Source of the DNA: Paraburkholderia sp. PGU19
GTDB taxonomy: Bacteria > Pseudomonadota > Gammaproteobacteria > Burkholderiales > Burkholderiaceae
NCBI RefSeq assembly: GCF_013426915.1
Contig: NZ_AP023181.1
Coordinates: 2,316,792 to 2,380,791, forward strand
Length of the DNA: 64,000 nt
Reading direction: 5' to 3'
Of this stretch, positions 7,804 to 17,718 are shown in pieces. The translations under genes were made by a program, and so were the position numbers. Under the pieces are notes generated by a model that was not told where the DNA came from, did not search any database, and worked only from the letters and a program-made list of their open reading frames with translations. The first letter of the stretch is position 1; every line of letters starts with the position of its first letter.

Positions 7804-9759
7804 GTGAAAAGTATTGTCAATGCAATTGGTTCATCAACACTTAAAGGCGGCTTGCTTTGCAGCGCCATTTCCGTCGCGCTCGCCGCGGCCATCTGGCCGG
7901 TTGTCGCGCAGAGCCAGCAGCAGGCTGCTGCTGCGGCGGCGGCGAACACCGCGTCGCCGATCAGGCACGTCATCGTGATCGTCGGCGAGAACCGCACGTT
8001 CGACCACGTATTCGGCGCTTATACGCCGCGCCAGGGGCAGACGGTGGCGAACCTGCTGTCCAAGGGCATCATCACGGCCGATGGCCGCGCTGGGCCGAAC
8101 TTCGCATTGGCCGCGCAATACATGGCCAGCGCGACAGACCCGAAGCGCTTCGAGATGGCGCCTGGTGGCAAACAGCCCTATCCGATGCTGCCGGCACCCA
8201 ATACGGGCGGTACGGCGAGCGCGCCGAGCGATACCAGCCCGCCGCCGTTCGCCACGCTCGCCGTGGCGCAGGCCGTCGAGGGCGCAATGATCGAGCCTTG
8301 GGATGTCGTGCACCTGACCACGGGTGCGACCGGCGTGCCGCAGCATAGCGTCGATACGCGCTTCGGCTCGAACACATATAACCTGCCGAACGGACCGTAT
8401 CAGATCTCGCGTGTCGGTCCCGACTATGACCAGTACATCAACAGCCCGGTGCACCGCTTTTACCAGAACTGGCAACAGGCCGATTGCAGCATCGATCACG
8501 CGACGCTCGACAATCCGAGCGGTTGCCAGATGGATCTGTTCGCGTGGGTAGAAACGTCGGTGGGCGCCGGTTCGAACGGCAATCCACAGCCCGCGAACTT
8601 CAACGACGAGACCACGGGCGAAGGCGCGACCGCACTCGGCTATTACAACGTGAATACCGGCGACATGCCGTATTTCACGCATCTCGCGCGCCAGTTCACG
8701 ATCAGCGATAACTATCACCAGCCGGTGATGGGCGGCACGGGCGCGAACAGCATCATGATCGGCACCGCCGATGCGCTCTACTACACGGACGGCAGCGGCA
8801 ATGCCACGAAGCCGCCGGTGAATCAGATCGAGAATCCACTGCCGCAGCCGAACACCAACAACTGGTACACGCAGGACGGCTATTCGGGCGGCACGTACAG
8901 CAACTGCTCGGACAGTCATCAGCCTGGTGTCGGCGCGCTGCGCCATTATCTTGATCGCTTGCCGTACAAGCCGGAAGCGAAGTGCGCGCCGAACACGTAT
9001 TACCTGCTGAACAACTACAACCCCGGCTACAACGGGGATGGCACGGTCAATACGAGTTCATTCACGATCCCGCCTTCGCCGGTGCGGACGATCGCCGATA
9101 CGCTGATCGAAAAGAACATCTCGTGGAAGTACTATGGCGAAGGCTGGAATACGTTTGTGAAGACGCCGGCCACGAGTGTCTACTGCAATATCTGCAACCC
9201 CTTCCTGTATGAAACCGCGATCATGACGAACCCCGCGTTCGTCAATGCACACCTGCAGGACACGACCGATCTGTACACGGACATTGCGAACGGTACGCTG
9301 CCGGCGGTGTCATTCGTGAAGCCGGGCGGTTTGCTCGACGGGCACCCGGAGTCGTCGAAGTTTGGGCTCTTTGAATCATTCGTGCACAAACTGGTCGATA
9401 CGGTGCAGCGCGACCCGAGCCTGTGGGCCTCGACGGCAATCCTCATCACGACCGACGAAGGAGGCGGCTACTACGACTCGGGCTACATCCAGCCGCTCGA
9501 TTTCTTCGGCGATGGCCCGCGCATTCCGATGATCGTCGTGTCGCCGTACTCGCGCGGTGGCCGTGTCGTGCACCAGTACTCAGATCACGCGTCGATCGTG
9601 AAATTCATCGAACGCAACTGGCATCTGAAGCCAATCACGCACAGAAGCCGCGACAATCTGCCGAATCCGATCCAGTTGCAGACGCATCCGTATGTGCCCG
9701 TCAATGCGCCCGCGATCGGCGATCTGTTCGATGCGTTCGAATTTCCGCGCACACCTTGA
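7804..9759 (+). CDS. Exported phosphoesterase (AcpA / phospholipase C superfamily)
   Basis: 651 residues from GTG at 7804, which follows GGAGG by five bases; an ATG at 7792 is possible but lacks such a site. A signal-like segment (SAISVALAAAIWPVVAQ) is followed by the alkaline-phosphatase-fold phosphoesterase domain. Its first metal site is in VIVIVGENRTFDHVFGAY, the middle PGGLLDGHPESS, and the second metal-binding region ILITTDEGGGYYDSG with DHASIVKFIERNW near the C-terminus. Relatives include Francisella acid phosphatase AcpA and bacterial phospholipases C, which hydrolyse phosphomonoesters or phospholipids in the periplasm or outside the cell. The substrate cannot be told here. It stands alone with a terminator after it. 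Confidence 0.88.
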   Translation: MKSIVNAIGSSTLKGGLLCSAISVALAAAIWPVVAQSQQQAAAAAAANTASPIRHVIVIVGENRTFDHVFGAYTPRQGQTVANLLSKGIITADGRAGPNFALAAQYMASATDPKRFEMAPGGKQPYPMLPAPNTGGTASAPSDTSPPPFATLAVAQAVEGAMIEPWDVVHLTTGATGVPQHSVDTRFGSNTYNLPNGPYQISRVGPDYDQYINSPVHRFYQNWQQADCSIDHATLDNPSGCQMDLFAWVETSVGAGSNGNPQPANFNDETTGEGATALGYYNVNTGDMPYFTHLARQFTISDNYHQPVMGGTGANSIMIGTADALYYTDGSGNATKPPVNQIENPLPQPNTNNWYTQDGYSGGTYSNCSDSHQPGVGALRHYLDRLPYKPEAKCAPNTYYLLNNYNPGYNGDGTVNTSSFTIPPSPVRTIADTLIEKNISWKYYGEGWNTFVKTPATSVYCNICNPFLYETAIMTNPAFVNAHLQDTTDLYTDIANGTLPAVSFVKPGGLLDGHPESSKFGLFESFVHKLVDTVQRDPSLWASTAILITTDEGGGYYDSGYIQPLDFFGDGPRIPMIVVSPYSRGGRVVHQYSDHASIVKFIERNWHLKPITHRSRDNLPNPIQLQTHPYVPVNAPAIGDLFDAFEFPRTP

Positions 9760-9812
9760 CGGTGGGGGATTGAAGGCAGGGCCGAACCGGCTCTGCCAAT
9801 CTGAAAGATTGG

Positions 9813-9850
9813 ACCGCGCGGCATGATCGGGGGCGCGGTTTCTTCTTTTA
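9813..9850 (+). terminator. Probable Rho-independent terminator after the phosphoesterase
   Basis: ACCGCGC (9813-9819) pairs with GCGCGGT (9833-9839) and is followed by TTCTTCTTTT. A second, stronger hairpin without a T-tract (GGCAGGGCCG / CGGCTCTGCC, 9775-9797) lies just before it. Confidence 0.55.
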
Positions 9851-9922
9851 CTCCTGACGTTTCGTGTTCGTGGCGCCTCACGATTGACAGGTCATGGCCG
9901 ACTGTACACCTACGCTTGCAGG

Positions 9923-10897
9923 TCACGCACCGGCTATGTGGCGCGCCTTCGGGCTTTTTTTGCCTTTGCGTGAGACGGAGCGCGGGCTGGCATCCTTTGG
10001 CAAGCGCTGAGGATTGCCAAGGAGCTCGATCAGCCGTGTCTCGCATCCGGAAAGCGAGTACCCGCGCCGCTGCGAGACCATGAAAATGAGAGGGCGCATG
10101 TGCCATGCGCGCCGTTGGAGTTCGACGAGTGTTCCATTCGCCAGGTCTTCCGCAACCAGATGATGCGGCATGTGCCCCCAGCACAAGCTTCCCCTGAGCA
10201 GATCGTGCTTCGCGCCGAGGTCATTCACGAGCCACTGGCGTTCACTGGCGACCCCCTGTTGTGTCTTTTCCGCATCGGGCTGATTGTCGGTTACGACGAG
10301 CTGGATGTGCCGGCCAAATTCCTCCCGCGGGATCGGCCCCGCGATTGCGGCCAGCGGATGCGATGGCGCACAGACGGTCACCATTTGCGCTTCACATAAA
10401 TGCAGCCTTTCTATGGTGCCTGGGCTCAGTTCCGGCACGTCCGTGATCGTCACCGCCAATGCGCACGTGCCTTCGAGAACCAAACGTTCGCCGCCCTGCA
10501 TGGTCGTCATGCGCAGATTGATTGCAACCGTTGGATAGTCCGCCTGCAGGGTGCGCAGGCATTCAATCAGGTGCGCACGCGGAAAATAGGTATCCACGGC
10601 AATCGAGATCTGCGGGACCCCGGCTTCAGCAATCGAAACCGCGCGCATCTTCATTTCCTCGGTGCGTGAGATCACCCCACGAGCATCAGGCAGGAGGCTG
10701 CGGCCCGCGGCCGTAAGCGTCGCTTTGCGAGTGTTGCGCTCGAACAGCAACACATCAAAGGCGCCCTCGAGCGCGTTGATCGCGTGACTGATCGCCGACT
10801 GTGCACGCCTCAGTTCCCGTGCAGCCCCGGAAAAACTTCCCTGGTCACACACGGCGACGAAGGCCCGAAGTTGATTGATGGTGACGTTGTCAAGCAT
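9923..10897 (-). CDS. LysR-family transcriptional regulator
   Basis: 324 residues from ATG at 10895-10897. The N-terminal HTH (INQLRAFVAVCDQGSFSGAA, then AQSAISHAINALE) is standard, and the effector domain follows from about residue 90. The C-terminal tail after about residue 300 is basic (SRKGKKSPKARHIAGA). It is divergent from the SDR gene at 11004 with a 106-base gap and probably controls that gene together with the adjacent NADP-reductase-like gene. Confidence 0.88.
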   Translation of the reverse strand: MLDNVTINQLRAFVAVCDQGSFSGAARELRRAQSAISHAINALEGAFDVLLFERNTRKATLTAAGRSLLPDARGVISRTEEMKMRAVSIAEAGVPQISIAVDTYFPRAHLIECLRTLQADYPTVAINLRMTTMQGGERLVLEGTCALAVTITDVPELSPGTIERLHLCEAQMVTVCAPSHPLAAIAGPIPREEFGRHIQLVVTDNQPDAEKTQQGVASERQWLVNDLGAKHDLLRGSLCWGHMPHHLVAEDLANGTLVELQRRAWHMRPLIFMVSQRRGYSLSGCETRLIELLGNPQRLPKDASPRSVSRKGKKSPKARHIAGA

Positions 10898-11003
10898 AGA
10901 TATCCAAAAAGTAGATGGCACTGATAGATATTTCGTCAATTGGCTTCATGAATCAAGCGCTTCAGAATCGTGCTTGTCGCTTTTGTTTCGAAGGATGCAT
11001 GAC

Positions 11004-11738
11004 ATGAACAGACTGAATGGAAAGACGGCCGTGATTACCGGCGGCGCGACCGGCATCGGCCGCGCCGCAGCAAAGCGCTTCATCGAGGAGGGCGCCTTCG
11101 TTTTCATCTTCGGGCGCCGGCAGGAAGCGCTCGACGCCTCTGTGGCCGACCTCGGGCCCAATGCCCGCGCGGTGAAGGGCTCGGTCTCCGATCTGGCCGA
11201 CCTCGACCGACTGTACGCGACGGTGAAGGCCGAGCGCGGAACCCTCGACATCGTCTTCGCCAATGCCGGGGCGGGAAGCCCACTCCCGCTCGGCAAGATC
11301 ACCACGGAGCACATTGACGAAACCTTCGACACCAACGTGAAGGGCACGATCTTCACGGTCCAGAAGGCGCTGCCGCTAATGGGCGAGGGCGGTTCGATCA
11401 TCCTGACGGGATCGAGCGCCGGCACCACGGGCACCCCGGGATTCAGCACCTACAGCGCGAGCAAGGCGGCAGTGCGCAACCTCGCGCGGACCTGGGCGGA
11501 GGACCTGAAGGGCACCGGCATCCGGGTAAACGTGCTGTCGCCCGGGCCGACTGCGACCGAACTCGCGAAGGAAGCGCTGGGCGAGGAGGGCATGAAGGTC
11601 TTCGCCTCGATGAATCCGCTTCAGCGCATGGCCGATCCGGCGGAGCTCGGGGCGGCGGCCGCCTTTCTCGCGTCGCAGGACAGCAGCTTCATGACCGCCA
11701 GCGAGGTCGCCGTCGACGGCGGCCTGGCGCAAATCTGA
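11004..11738 (+). CDS. SDR-family oxidoreductase
   Basis: 244 residues. ATG at 11004 is chosen over ATG 10995 because AAGGA (10991-10995) is correctly spaced only for 11004. It is a classical short-chain dehydrogenase: cofactor motif TGGATGIGRA (residues 13-22), NAG motif FANAGAG, catalytic Ser in ILTGSSAGTTG, and Y-x-x-x-K as YSASKAA. FGRRQEA after beta-2 suggests NADP(H) preference. It precedes a frameshifted NADP-reductase gene and is divergent from a LysR gene, a combination often seen in quinone or aldehyde detoxification loci. Substrate unknown. Confidence 0.92.
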   Translation: MNRLNGKTAVITGGATGIGRAAAKRFIEEGAFVFIFGRRQEALDASVADLGPNARAVKGSVSDLADLDRLYATVKAERGTLDIVFANAGAGSPLPLGKITTEHIDETFDTNVKGTIFTVQKALPLMGEGGSIILTGSSAGTTGTPGFSTYSASKAAVRNLARTWAEDLKGTGIRVNVLSPGPTATELAKEALGEEGMKVFASMNPLQRMADPAELGAAAAFLASQDSSFMTASEVAVDGGLAQI

Positions 11739-11810
11739 CGCGCTACGCCCCGCCGGTCACTCCATTCGATATTCGGAGTCCGCAGGGCGTGGTAAACCGA
11801 AGGAGAATCT

Positions 11811-12409
11811 ATGAGCTACGCAATTATTGGCTTCGGCAAGATCGGCCAGGCGCTTTCCAAGGCGTTTGCCCGAAGCGGCATCGAAGTATCCGTTGCAACC
11901 ACTCGCGACCCGGAAAGCTTCGCATCCGCTGCGGCCGCGATCGGACCCACGATCATTCCCAAAAAACTGGCGGAAGCGGTCAAGGCGGACATCGTCTTTC
12001 TGGCTGTCCGTTTCGAGTCGCACCCGGATGTCGCGAAGGCGCTGTCCATCTGGCAGGGGAAGATCATCGTCGATGTGACCAATGCCTACGGCGTGCCCCT
12101 GAGGAACTGGCGGGACAAGCTTCTTCCAAGGCCGTCGCGCAGGCCTTCTCTGGTGGACGGCTGGTTAAGGGCTTCAATCATTTGCCCGCAGCCGTCCTTG
12201 CCCAGGACCCGGCCGTACATGGTGGGAGAAGACTCGTGTTCCTGGCGAGCGACGATGACGGCGCCGCAGCGGAGATTGGTGCGCTTGCGGAGAATCTCGG
12301 TTTCGCGCCGATCAAACTTGGCGGGCTTTCTGAAGGTGGGCTGCTAGTCCAGGCGCGCGGAAATAGCTGGGGTCAACTGATCTTTAAGGACCTGGTCAAG
12401 TTCGACTGA
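11811..12409 (+). pseudogene. NADPH-binding F420-oxidoreductase-like protein, frameshifted
   Basis: A good AAGGAG precedes ATG 11811. The first frame encodes a Rossmann NADP-binding domain (MSYAIIGFGKIGQALSKAF, ADIVFLAVRFES, IIVDVTNAYG). The family similarity then moves to the -1 frame from about 12101 (EELAGQASSK, GRLVKGFNHLPAAVL, IKLGGLSEGGLLVQ) and runs to the stop at 12407-12409. Adding one G in CCCCTGAGGAA (12097-12105) restores a 199-residue protein similar to F420-dependent NADP oxidoreductase-like enzymes found beside SDR genes. The lesion is either a real frameshift or a missed base in a G run; codon use stays normal on both sides, which favours a recent change or an error. Confidence 0.75.
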
Positions 12410-12628
12410 TGAATCGTGATCGCAAATTTCGATGCGATCCTGCCTCATGGACAAAGGGCACCCACAGTACTGAGTGGATCATTTCGGGCGAGGTCTGGCC
12501 GCTGGCTGGCACGCACCGCGGGCACGCGGGATTTCCCAGGTCGTTGGCGGCACACCGTTGCGCTGCAATGTGACGCGCGATTGCTGCGCGCCAGGTCTGA
12601 GGCGGTCTGCAGTGGCTCAGGTGGCTTC

Positions 12629-12940
12629 TCACCCGGGTTGAACCTGCTGGCACTCCGTTTCGAACCAATGGTCGACCAGGCGCTGCGCGGCGTGTAGATC
12701 CTCTGGGAACTTTGGGTCGTCGTTCCATGGTGACGGGTTGTAGCCCGCTTTCCTCAGGGCCGAGAGCTCGCTTTGTTGTTGCGCCCTCGTGGGAGGCGCG
12801 TTGCTTCTAAGCGAGGCAAGGTCACGGCACTCTGTTGGGCTCAGATGTGGCCCACTTTGTGGCACGCCGGCGGCGGCACATCCAGTCAGCAGGAGCACCA
12901 ACGCTGCAAGCGTCGAGCGGTTTCTCGGGAGGTTTTCCAT
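12629..12940 (-). CDS. DUF4148-type small lipoprotein
   Basis: 103 residues from ATG at 12938-12940. The N-terminus has a lipoprotein signal with lipobox LLTGC (Cys near residue 21). The mature part carries the DUF4148 pattern TRAQQQSELSALRKAGYNPS followed by P-x-D-x-x-A-A-Q, a small family abundant in Burkholderia. Function is unknown, although members are exported and often stress- or host-induced. An upstream in-frame ATG at 12970 is possible but would bury the signal peptide. Confidence 0.7.
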   Translation of the reverse strand: MENLPRNRSTLAALVLLLTGCAAAGVPQSGPHLSPTECRDLASLRSNAPPTRAQQQSELSALRKAGYNPSPWNDDPKFPEDLHAAQRLVDHWFETECQQVQPG

Positions 12941-13114
12941 AGCGCATCTCCACGCGTCCAATTGGCGCAACGCAAGCGGCGCGATGCCGCCGGTCGCGCG
13001 TGACTTCCGCGTTTATTGTGCCTTAGTCCAGTCACCGGAAGTCGCGCACTGTACCAAGAGATGAAAGTCAGGTGCCAGCGCCTCGAATGATCATCGGCGG
13101 GACGGGCTACTCCC

Positions 13115-14620
13115 TCACCAGAAGCCAAGCATCTTCCACCAGAGGCTGCCGACCACCGCGAAGATCAGCAACTCCACCGCACACATCACAAACCCGACGC
13201 GCCACCAGGTTCCCATCGTGACATAGCCGCTACCGAAGATAATCGGCGAGGTGCCCGTCGCATAGTGGGTCAGCGTCATCATGATCGCCGAGCCGGCCGC
13301 CATCATCAGCATGAACGGCGCCACGTATTCGGGTGGTATCAGATGGACCCCGACCGTCAGGAAGGCGAGCATCATCGCACTGATGTGTGCCGTCGTGCTG
13401 GCGAACAGGTAGTGTGAAAAAACGAAGGCCAGTACCAGGATCGTGGCAGTGGCGCCCCAGCCGATGCCGCTGGCAACGATTGCGCTCTTCATGGCTTCCG
13501 AGAACCAGGTGATCACGCCTTGCTTGTTCAGTTGCTCGGCCAGCATGATCAGCGCGCCAAACCACACCAGCGTGTCCCAGGCGCTCTTCTCCGACAGCAC
13601 ATCGTCCCAGTCGATGGTGCCGGTGATGATCAGCAAGAACAGGCCGACGAAGGCGACCACTGTGGGGTCCAGGATGAACGACGGACCGAATACCATCGCC
13701 GGCACGTCGGCCCACAGCAGCAGTAGCAGCGCGAAGGTCCCCAACATGACCATTTCCTTCGGCGACATGGGGCCCATCTTCGCCAGTTCGGCGCGGGCAT
13801 ACGATACCGCATTGGGTGTGGCATGGAGTTGCGGCGGCGCCAGTACGTAGATCACAAGTGGCATGACCAGCATGCAAAGCAGGCCGGGCAGCATCATGCA
13901 CAGCGCCCAGCTCGTCCAGGTCAGATGCAGGCTCTGATTGGTCGCCTTGGCGATGTAGTCCACCACCAGCGGATTGGGCGCGGTGGCGGTTAAAAACATC
14001 GCCGAGGTGATCGGGTTGGCGTGATAGTTGACCATCGCCAGGTAGGCGCCGACCTTGCCCTCGGTGCCTTTGGCGGGATCCGAGTCGAAAGCGTTGGCGA
14101 TCGACTTCATGATCGGATGCACGATGCCGCCGCCGCGCGCGGTATTGCTCGGTGTGAACGGCGCCAGCACCAGTTCACAGACGGCCAGACCATAGCCGAT
14201 GCCTACCGTGCGCTTGCCGATCAGTGAGATGAATATCAGGCCGATGCGACTGCCCAGCCCGGTCTTCTTCAGCCCGCGGGAGATCAGGATGGCCACCACG
14301 ATCAACCAGATCAGCGGACTGTCGAAGGCGGTCAGCGCATCGGCGATCGCCCCCTTGGACGAGGTCGAGGTCACCTGTGACAGCGAGAGGACTACGATTG
14401 CCATCACCGCCATGACCCCGATCGGCATGACCTTCAAAATAATCGCAACGATTGTTGTCAGAAATATAGCAACGAGACCCCAAGCCTTGGGCTTCAGCCC
14501 CTCGGGCACAGGTAGCAGCAGCAGGGTTACCAGCACGGCCGTTGTGATCAGCGCGGGACCAAGTCGGAACGGGACAACGCTGTTGAAGTAGCGGAACGTC
14601 GCTTTTAGTCTTGTGAGCAT
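13115..14620 (-). CDS. DASS-family anion (di/tricarboxylate) transporter
   Basis: 501 residues from ATG at 14618-14620 with AAGGA upstream; the longer open frame to 14968 has no hydrophobic or family character. At least ten hydrophobic helices fit the divalent anion:Na+ symporter (SLC13/CitT) fold. Landmarks are the first-repeat SNTARGGGIVHPI and ITSAMFLTATAPNPL, and the second-repeat LVWFGALIMLAEQLNKQG and the final YATGTSPIIFGSGYV. CitT/TtdT-type members exchange or import citrate, succinate, tartrate or 2-oxoglutarate. No catabolic partner lies beside it, so the ligand cannot be assigned. Confidence 0.9.
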   Translation of the reverse strand: MLTRLKATFRYFNSVVPFRLGPALITTAVLVTLLLLPVPEGLKPKAWGLVAIFLTTIVAIILKVMPIGVMAVMAIVVLSLSQVTSTSSKGAIADALTAFDSPLIWLIVVAILISRGLKKTGLGSRIGLIFISLIGKRTVGIGYGLAVCELVLAPFTPSNTARGGGIVHPIMKSIANAFDSDPAKGTEGKVGAYLAMVNYHANPITSAMFLTATAPNPLVVDYIAKATNQSLHLTWTSWALCMMLPGLLCMLVMPLVIYVLAPPQLHATPNAVSYARAELAKMGPMSPKEMVMLGTFALLLLLWADVPAMVFGPSFILDPTVVAFVGLFLLIITGTIDWDDVLSEKSAWDTLVWFGALIMLAEQLNKQGVITWFSEAMKSAIVASGIGWGATATILVLAFVFSHYLFASTTAHISAMMLAFLTVGVHLIPPEYVAPFMLMMAAGSAIMMTLTHYATGTSPIIFGSGYVTMGTWWRVGFVMCAVELLIFAVVGSLWWKMLGFW

Positions 14621-15188
14621 TCTGCGATCCTTCCCGAAATAGTTGGCCGCGTCCGCTGGAACATAGTTCAGAGAGGTCCGTTTGGCAATGGGCAGCTTGC
14701 CTCTCTCCCGCACTTTCAGGAAGGCGCAGACGCTGATCTGTCGTGACCTACACGCCGCAGGCATACTGTTCAATGGATGCCGGAAGGCAACGCAATGCGT
14801 ATAGCAATGGGTTGCATCAATGTGATGGACGTTTCCTTTGCGCGAATGCGACTGTCGGCAATGGGTCAGCTGCCTCCTGCATCGGGCAGTACCCGGCCAA
14901 TCGATGACGCGCTCGTTGTCGACAGCGACGGCCGTTGTACCCGGGAGCAGCCATTGGAGTGACCTCACGATGAACGACGGAAATGGTCCGGATAAGACGC
15001 ATTCGTCACACGCTCGATTCCGACCGCCATCCGGAGAATCGGTGTCTCGTAGGACAGCTTGCCGGCGCGGCGCCCGGCGCCACTACGTTTTTCAGTGACG
15101 ATCAACGTCGATCTTTTTGACCATCGAGCTTGCGCGGTCCAATCAGCGCGGTAACCGCTAGAATTGCGGTTTTAGCCGGAATACGCCC
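14621..15188 (+). other. Intergenic stretch between anion transporter and helicase
   Basis: 568 bases holding the divergent promoters of the transporter (minus strand) and helicase (plus strand). Short open frames exist on both strands but none shows a recognisable family or a good ribosome binding site. Confidence 0.4.
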
Positions 15189-16634
15189 ATGTCTTTTGCC
15201 TCGCTTGGCCTGATCGCTCCCTTGCTGCGTAATGTGCAGGACCTCAATTACCAGACACCTACGCCGGTGCAGGTCAAGGCGATTCCTGTTGTGCTCAGTG
15301 GCAAGGACGTCATGGCTGCGGCACAGACGGGCACTGGCAAAACGGCGGGCTTTGCGTTGCCGCTGTTGCAACGGCTGGTGCAACATGGCCCGCCCGTGTG
15401 CAGCAATCGCGCGCGTGTTCTGGTGCTGGTGCCCACGCGTGAACTGGCCGAACAAGTCCTGCAAAGCTTTATCGCTTACGGCAAAGGCCTCGACTTACGA
15501 TTTCTGGCCGCCTACGGCGGTGTGAGTATCAACCCGCAGATGATGAAGTTGCGCAAAGGCGTACATGTACTCGTTGCCACGCCGGGCCGTTTGCTCGATC
15601 TCAATCGCCAGAACGCAGTGCAGTTTGATCAAGTACAAACGCTGGTGCTGGATGAAGCCGACCGCATGCTGGATCTGGGCTTTGCGCGCGAACTCAACGC
15701 CGTCTTTGCTGCCTTGCCCGCTCAGCGCCAGACCCTGCTGTTCTCTGCCACGTTCACCGATGATATTCGCGCTATGGCCGCGAGCATTCTGCGTGGCCCG
15801 GTCAATATCAGCGTCAGCCCGCCCAATGCCACGGCCAGCAAGATCAGGCAGTGGGTGGTGCCGGTGGATAAAAAGAACAAGCCTGACCTCTTCATGCACC
15901 TTGTGGCTGAGAACAACTGGGAGCACGCGCTGGTGTTCGTCAAAACCCGCAATGGCGTGGATTACCTGGCGGCCATGCTGGATGAAGCGGGATACGCGGT
16001 CGACACCATTCACGGCGACAAGCCGCAACCCGCGCGCCTGCGTGCGCTGGAGCGCTTCAAGACGCGCGAAGTACAGATGCTGGTCGCCACCGATGTGGCT
16101 GCGCGCGGGCTGGATATCGACGATCTGCCGCTGGTGATCAACGTTGATTTGCCGATCGTGGCGCAAGACTATGTGCACCGTATTGGCCGTACCGGCCGCG
16201 CGGGCGCCAGCGGCGTGGCGGTGTCTCTTGTGTGTGCCGATGAAGCGCCGCAACTGGCCGCGATTGAAGCGCTGATCCGGCAAACGCTGCCCCGTGAAGA
16301 AGAGCCGGGTTTTGAAGCCGAACACCGCGTGCCGCAAACCAGCGCGACGGGCCAGATCATCAAGAAACCCAAAAAGCCTAAGAAACCCAAAGTGCCGCAA
16401 GCTGCGCCGGGCGCCATGCCGGTGCTCAGCAACAAACCGCGCCCGCAAAGTGGCGAAAACAAACGCAAGCCTGCGGCGCAGCGCGCTGTGGCCACGAGTA
16501 AAGGCACAGGCCTGTCCAGCGGTAACCCATTCAGCGTGCAAAAGCCACGCAGCAAACCCGCCAGCAAGCCAGCTACGGGTTCACATAAGCCGGCTGGCAA
16601 ACCCACTGGTGGCCGTGGCAAACGCCAACCCTGA
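15189..16634 (+). CDS. DEAD-box RNA helicase (RhlE-like)
   Basis: 481 residues. All core motifs are present: Q motif YQTPTPVQVKAIP, motif I AAQTGTGKT, Ia PTRELAEQ, Ib TPGRLLD, II LDEADRML, III SATF, IV ALVFVKTR, V ATDVAARGLD, VI HRIGRTGRAG. The core ends near residue 365. The rest is a basic, low-complexity tail (KKPKKPKKPKVP, then KPxSKPASKPATGSHKPAGK-like) that would bind RNA non-specifically, typical of the RhlE group involved in ribosome assembly and mRNA turnover. Codon choice is less biased to G/C-ending codons than in its neighbours (many CAA, AAA, GTT), which could reflect a different origin. Confidence 0.93.
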   Translation: MSFASLGLIAPLLRNVQDLNYQTPTPVQVKAIPVVLSGKDVMAAAQTGTGKTAGFALPLLQRLVQHGPPVCSNRARVLVLVPTRELAEQVLQSFIAYGKGLDLRFLAAYGGVSINPQMMKLRKGVHVLVATPGRLLDLNRQNAVQFDQVQTLVLDEADRMLDLGFARELNAVFAALPAQRQTLLFSATFTDDIRAMAASILRGPVNISVSPPNATASKIRQWVVPVDKKNKPDLFMHLVAENNWEHALVFVKTRNGVDYLAAMLDEAGYAVDTIHGDKPQPARLRALERFKTREVQMLVATDVAARGLDIDDLPLVINVDLPIVAQDYVHRIGRTGRAGASGVAVSLVCADEAPQLAAIEALIRQTLPREEEPGFEAEHRVPQTSATGQIIKKPKKPKKPKVPQAAPGAMPVLSNKPRPQSGENKRKPAAQRAVATSKGTGLSSGNPFSVQKPRSKPASKPATGSHKPAGKPTGGRGKRQP

Positions 16635-17061
16635 TCCTTGCGGATGAGTAACGCAGCCCTCTGTAACCGGCGGGCGGTTTGCGGCCCGCTGACAGGCGGC
16701 GCGGCTTCGGCCAAGAACGAATGGCGCAATATAGGCGAGTCTCCAACGCGTACCGAGTCGCACATCGCCGCAGCACCGGAGACGCAAACCGCACAATCAA
16801 CCCGTGGGCGCCAACCCTCTGACGCCAGCACGGTCGAAACCTGTTCGACCGGCGCGGGCATGCTTCAGCAAATCTTCAGCGCGTCAGACTATAACGGTTG
16901 ATGCGAACTGTATTACCTGCCGCGATTCTTCCGGAATTTTTTCGAGGTTGCTGAATAGCAATACACGGTCACTGGTGCTGACCTTCGTCCGGCCAATAGT
17001 GATGCCGTGAACCGCGCCAGCAAACGATCACTGCTTGCGACACCTCGAACCAGGGGGCGCC
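16635..17061 (+). other. Intergenic stretch after the helicase gene
   Basis: 427 bases with no convincing gene. The last part (about 16880-16980) is relatively A/T-rich and probably contains the promoter of the next gene, whose ribosome binding site is AGGGGG at 17052-17057. Confidence 0.4.
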
Positions 17062-17718
17062 ATGAACGAGAATGCAACGACTCGGTTCCGTCTGGACGAA
17101 TGGAGTGAGCTACTGCTGCTGGCGATGAAGACGAGTCTGTCGGTAGCCCACGAACTGGGCTTGCTACCGGACGCTGTGCTCGACTGTGCGGCGAGGCATC
17201 TGCAATTCCATGATTTCGAATGTTTCGCATCGGCGATGCTGGGGGCTTCGCGAGCACAAACTTGCTGTCATGGACGACGTGATTGCATCACCGCAATCGA
17301 AGTCGCGTACATCAAAACGGTCGCGGCATGCATTGACAGCAACAGGAGTGTGCTGGCTTGCATGCCTGCAATGTGTGCCTCCGACGTTCCGTATCAAGTC
17401 GATGCGCCTGCTCAGGCATACGAACGGGTGAGCGCGGCCGTTCAGACGTTGAAATATGACGTTCAGAGCACGTTTTCGCTAAGTGGCGGATTGACCGATG
17501 CGTCTGTGGAAGAGGCTTCGGGACTTGCAAGGGCACTTGCGGCGATTACGCCAGCGGACAGCGACGTCAAGGCCTACGAGCGTGCGCTGACCGCAGTGTT
17601 GCATGTGCGATTCGCGATGGAGGACCAGGCTGTTCGTGACGACGCCGAGCACCATCAAAGCGGCGTCGGGCATCTGGAATCCATGCATCTGCCGTCTGCG
17701 TCAGGCACGCGGATATAG
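17062..17718 (+). CDS. Hypothetical protein, mostly helical
   Basis: 218 residues from ATG at 17062, eight bases or less after a purine-rich AGGGGG. I do not recognise the family. The sequence looks alpha-helical and soluble, with no signal peptide or membrane helix. A cysteine-rich patch AQTCCHGRRDC near residue 75 could bind metal or be redox active. Codon use is typical of the genome, supporting a real gene. It stands alone between two non-coding stretches. Confidence 0.6.
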   Translation: MNENATTRFRLDEWSELLLLAMKTSLSVAHELGLLPDAVLDCAARHLQFHDFECFASAMLGASRAQTCCHGRRDCITAIEVAYIKTVAACIDSNRSVLACMPAMCASDVPYQVDAPAQAYERVSAAVQTLKYDVQSTFSLSGGLTDASVEEASGLARALAAITPADSDVKAYERALTAVLHVRFAMEDQAVRDDAEHHQSGVGHLESMHLPSASGTRI

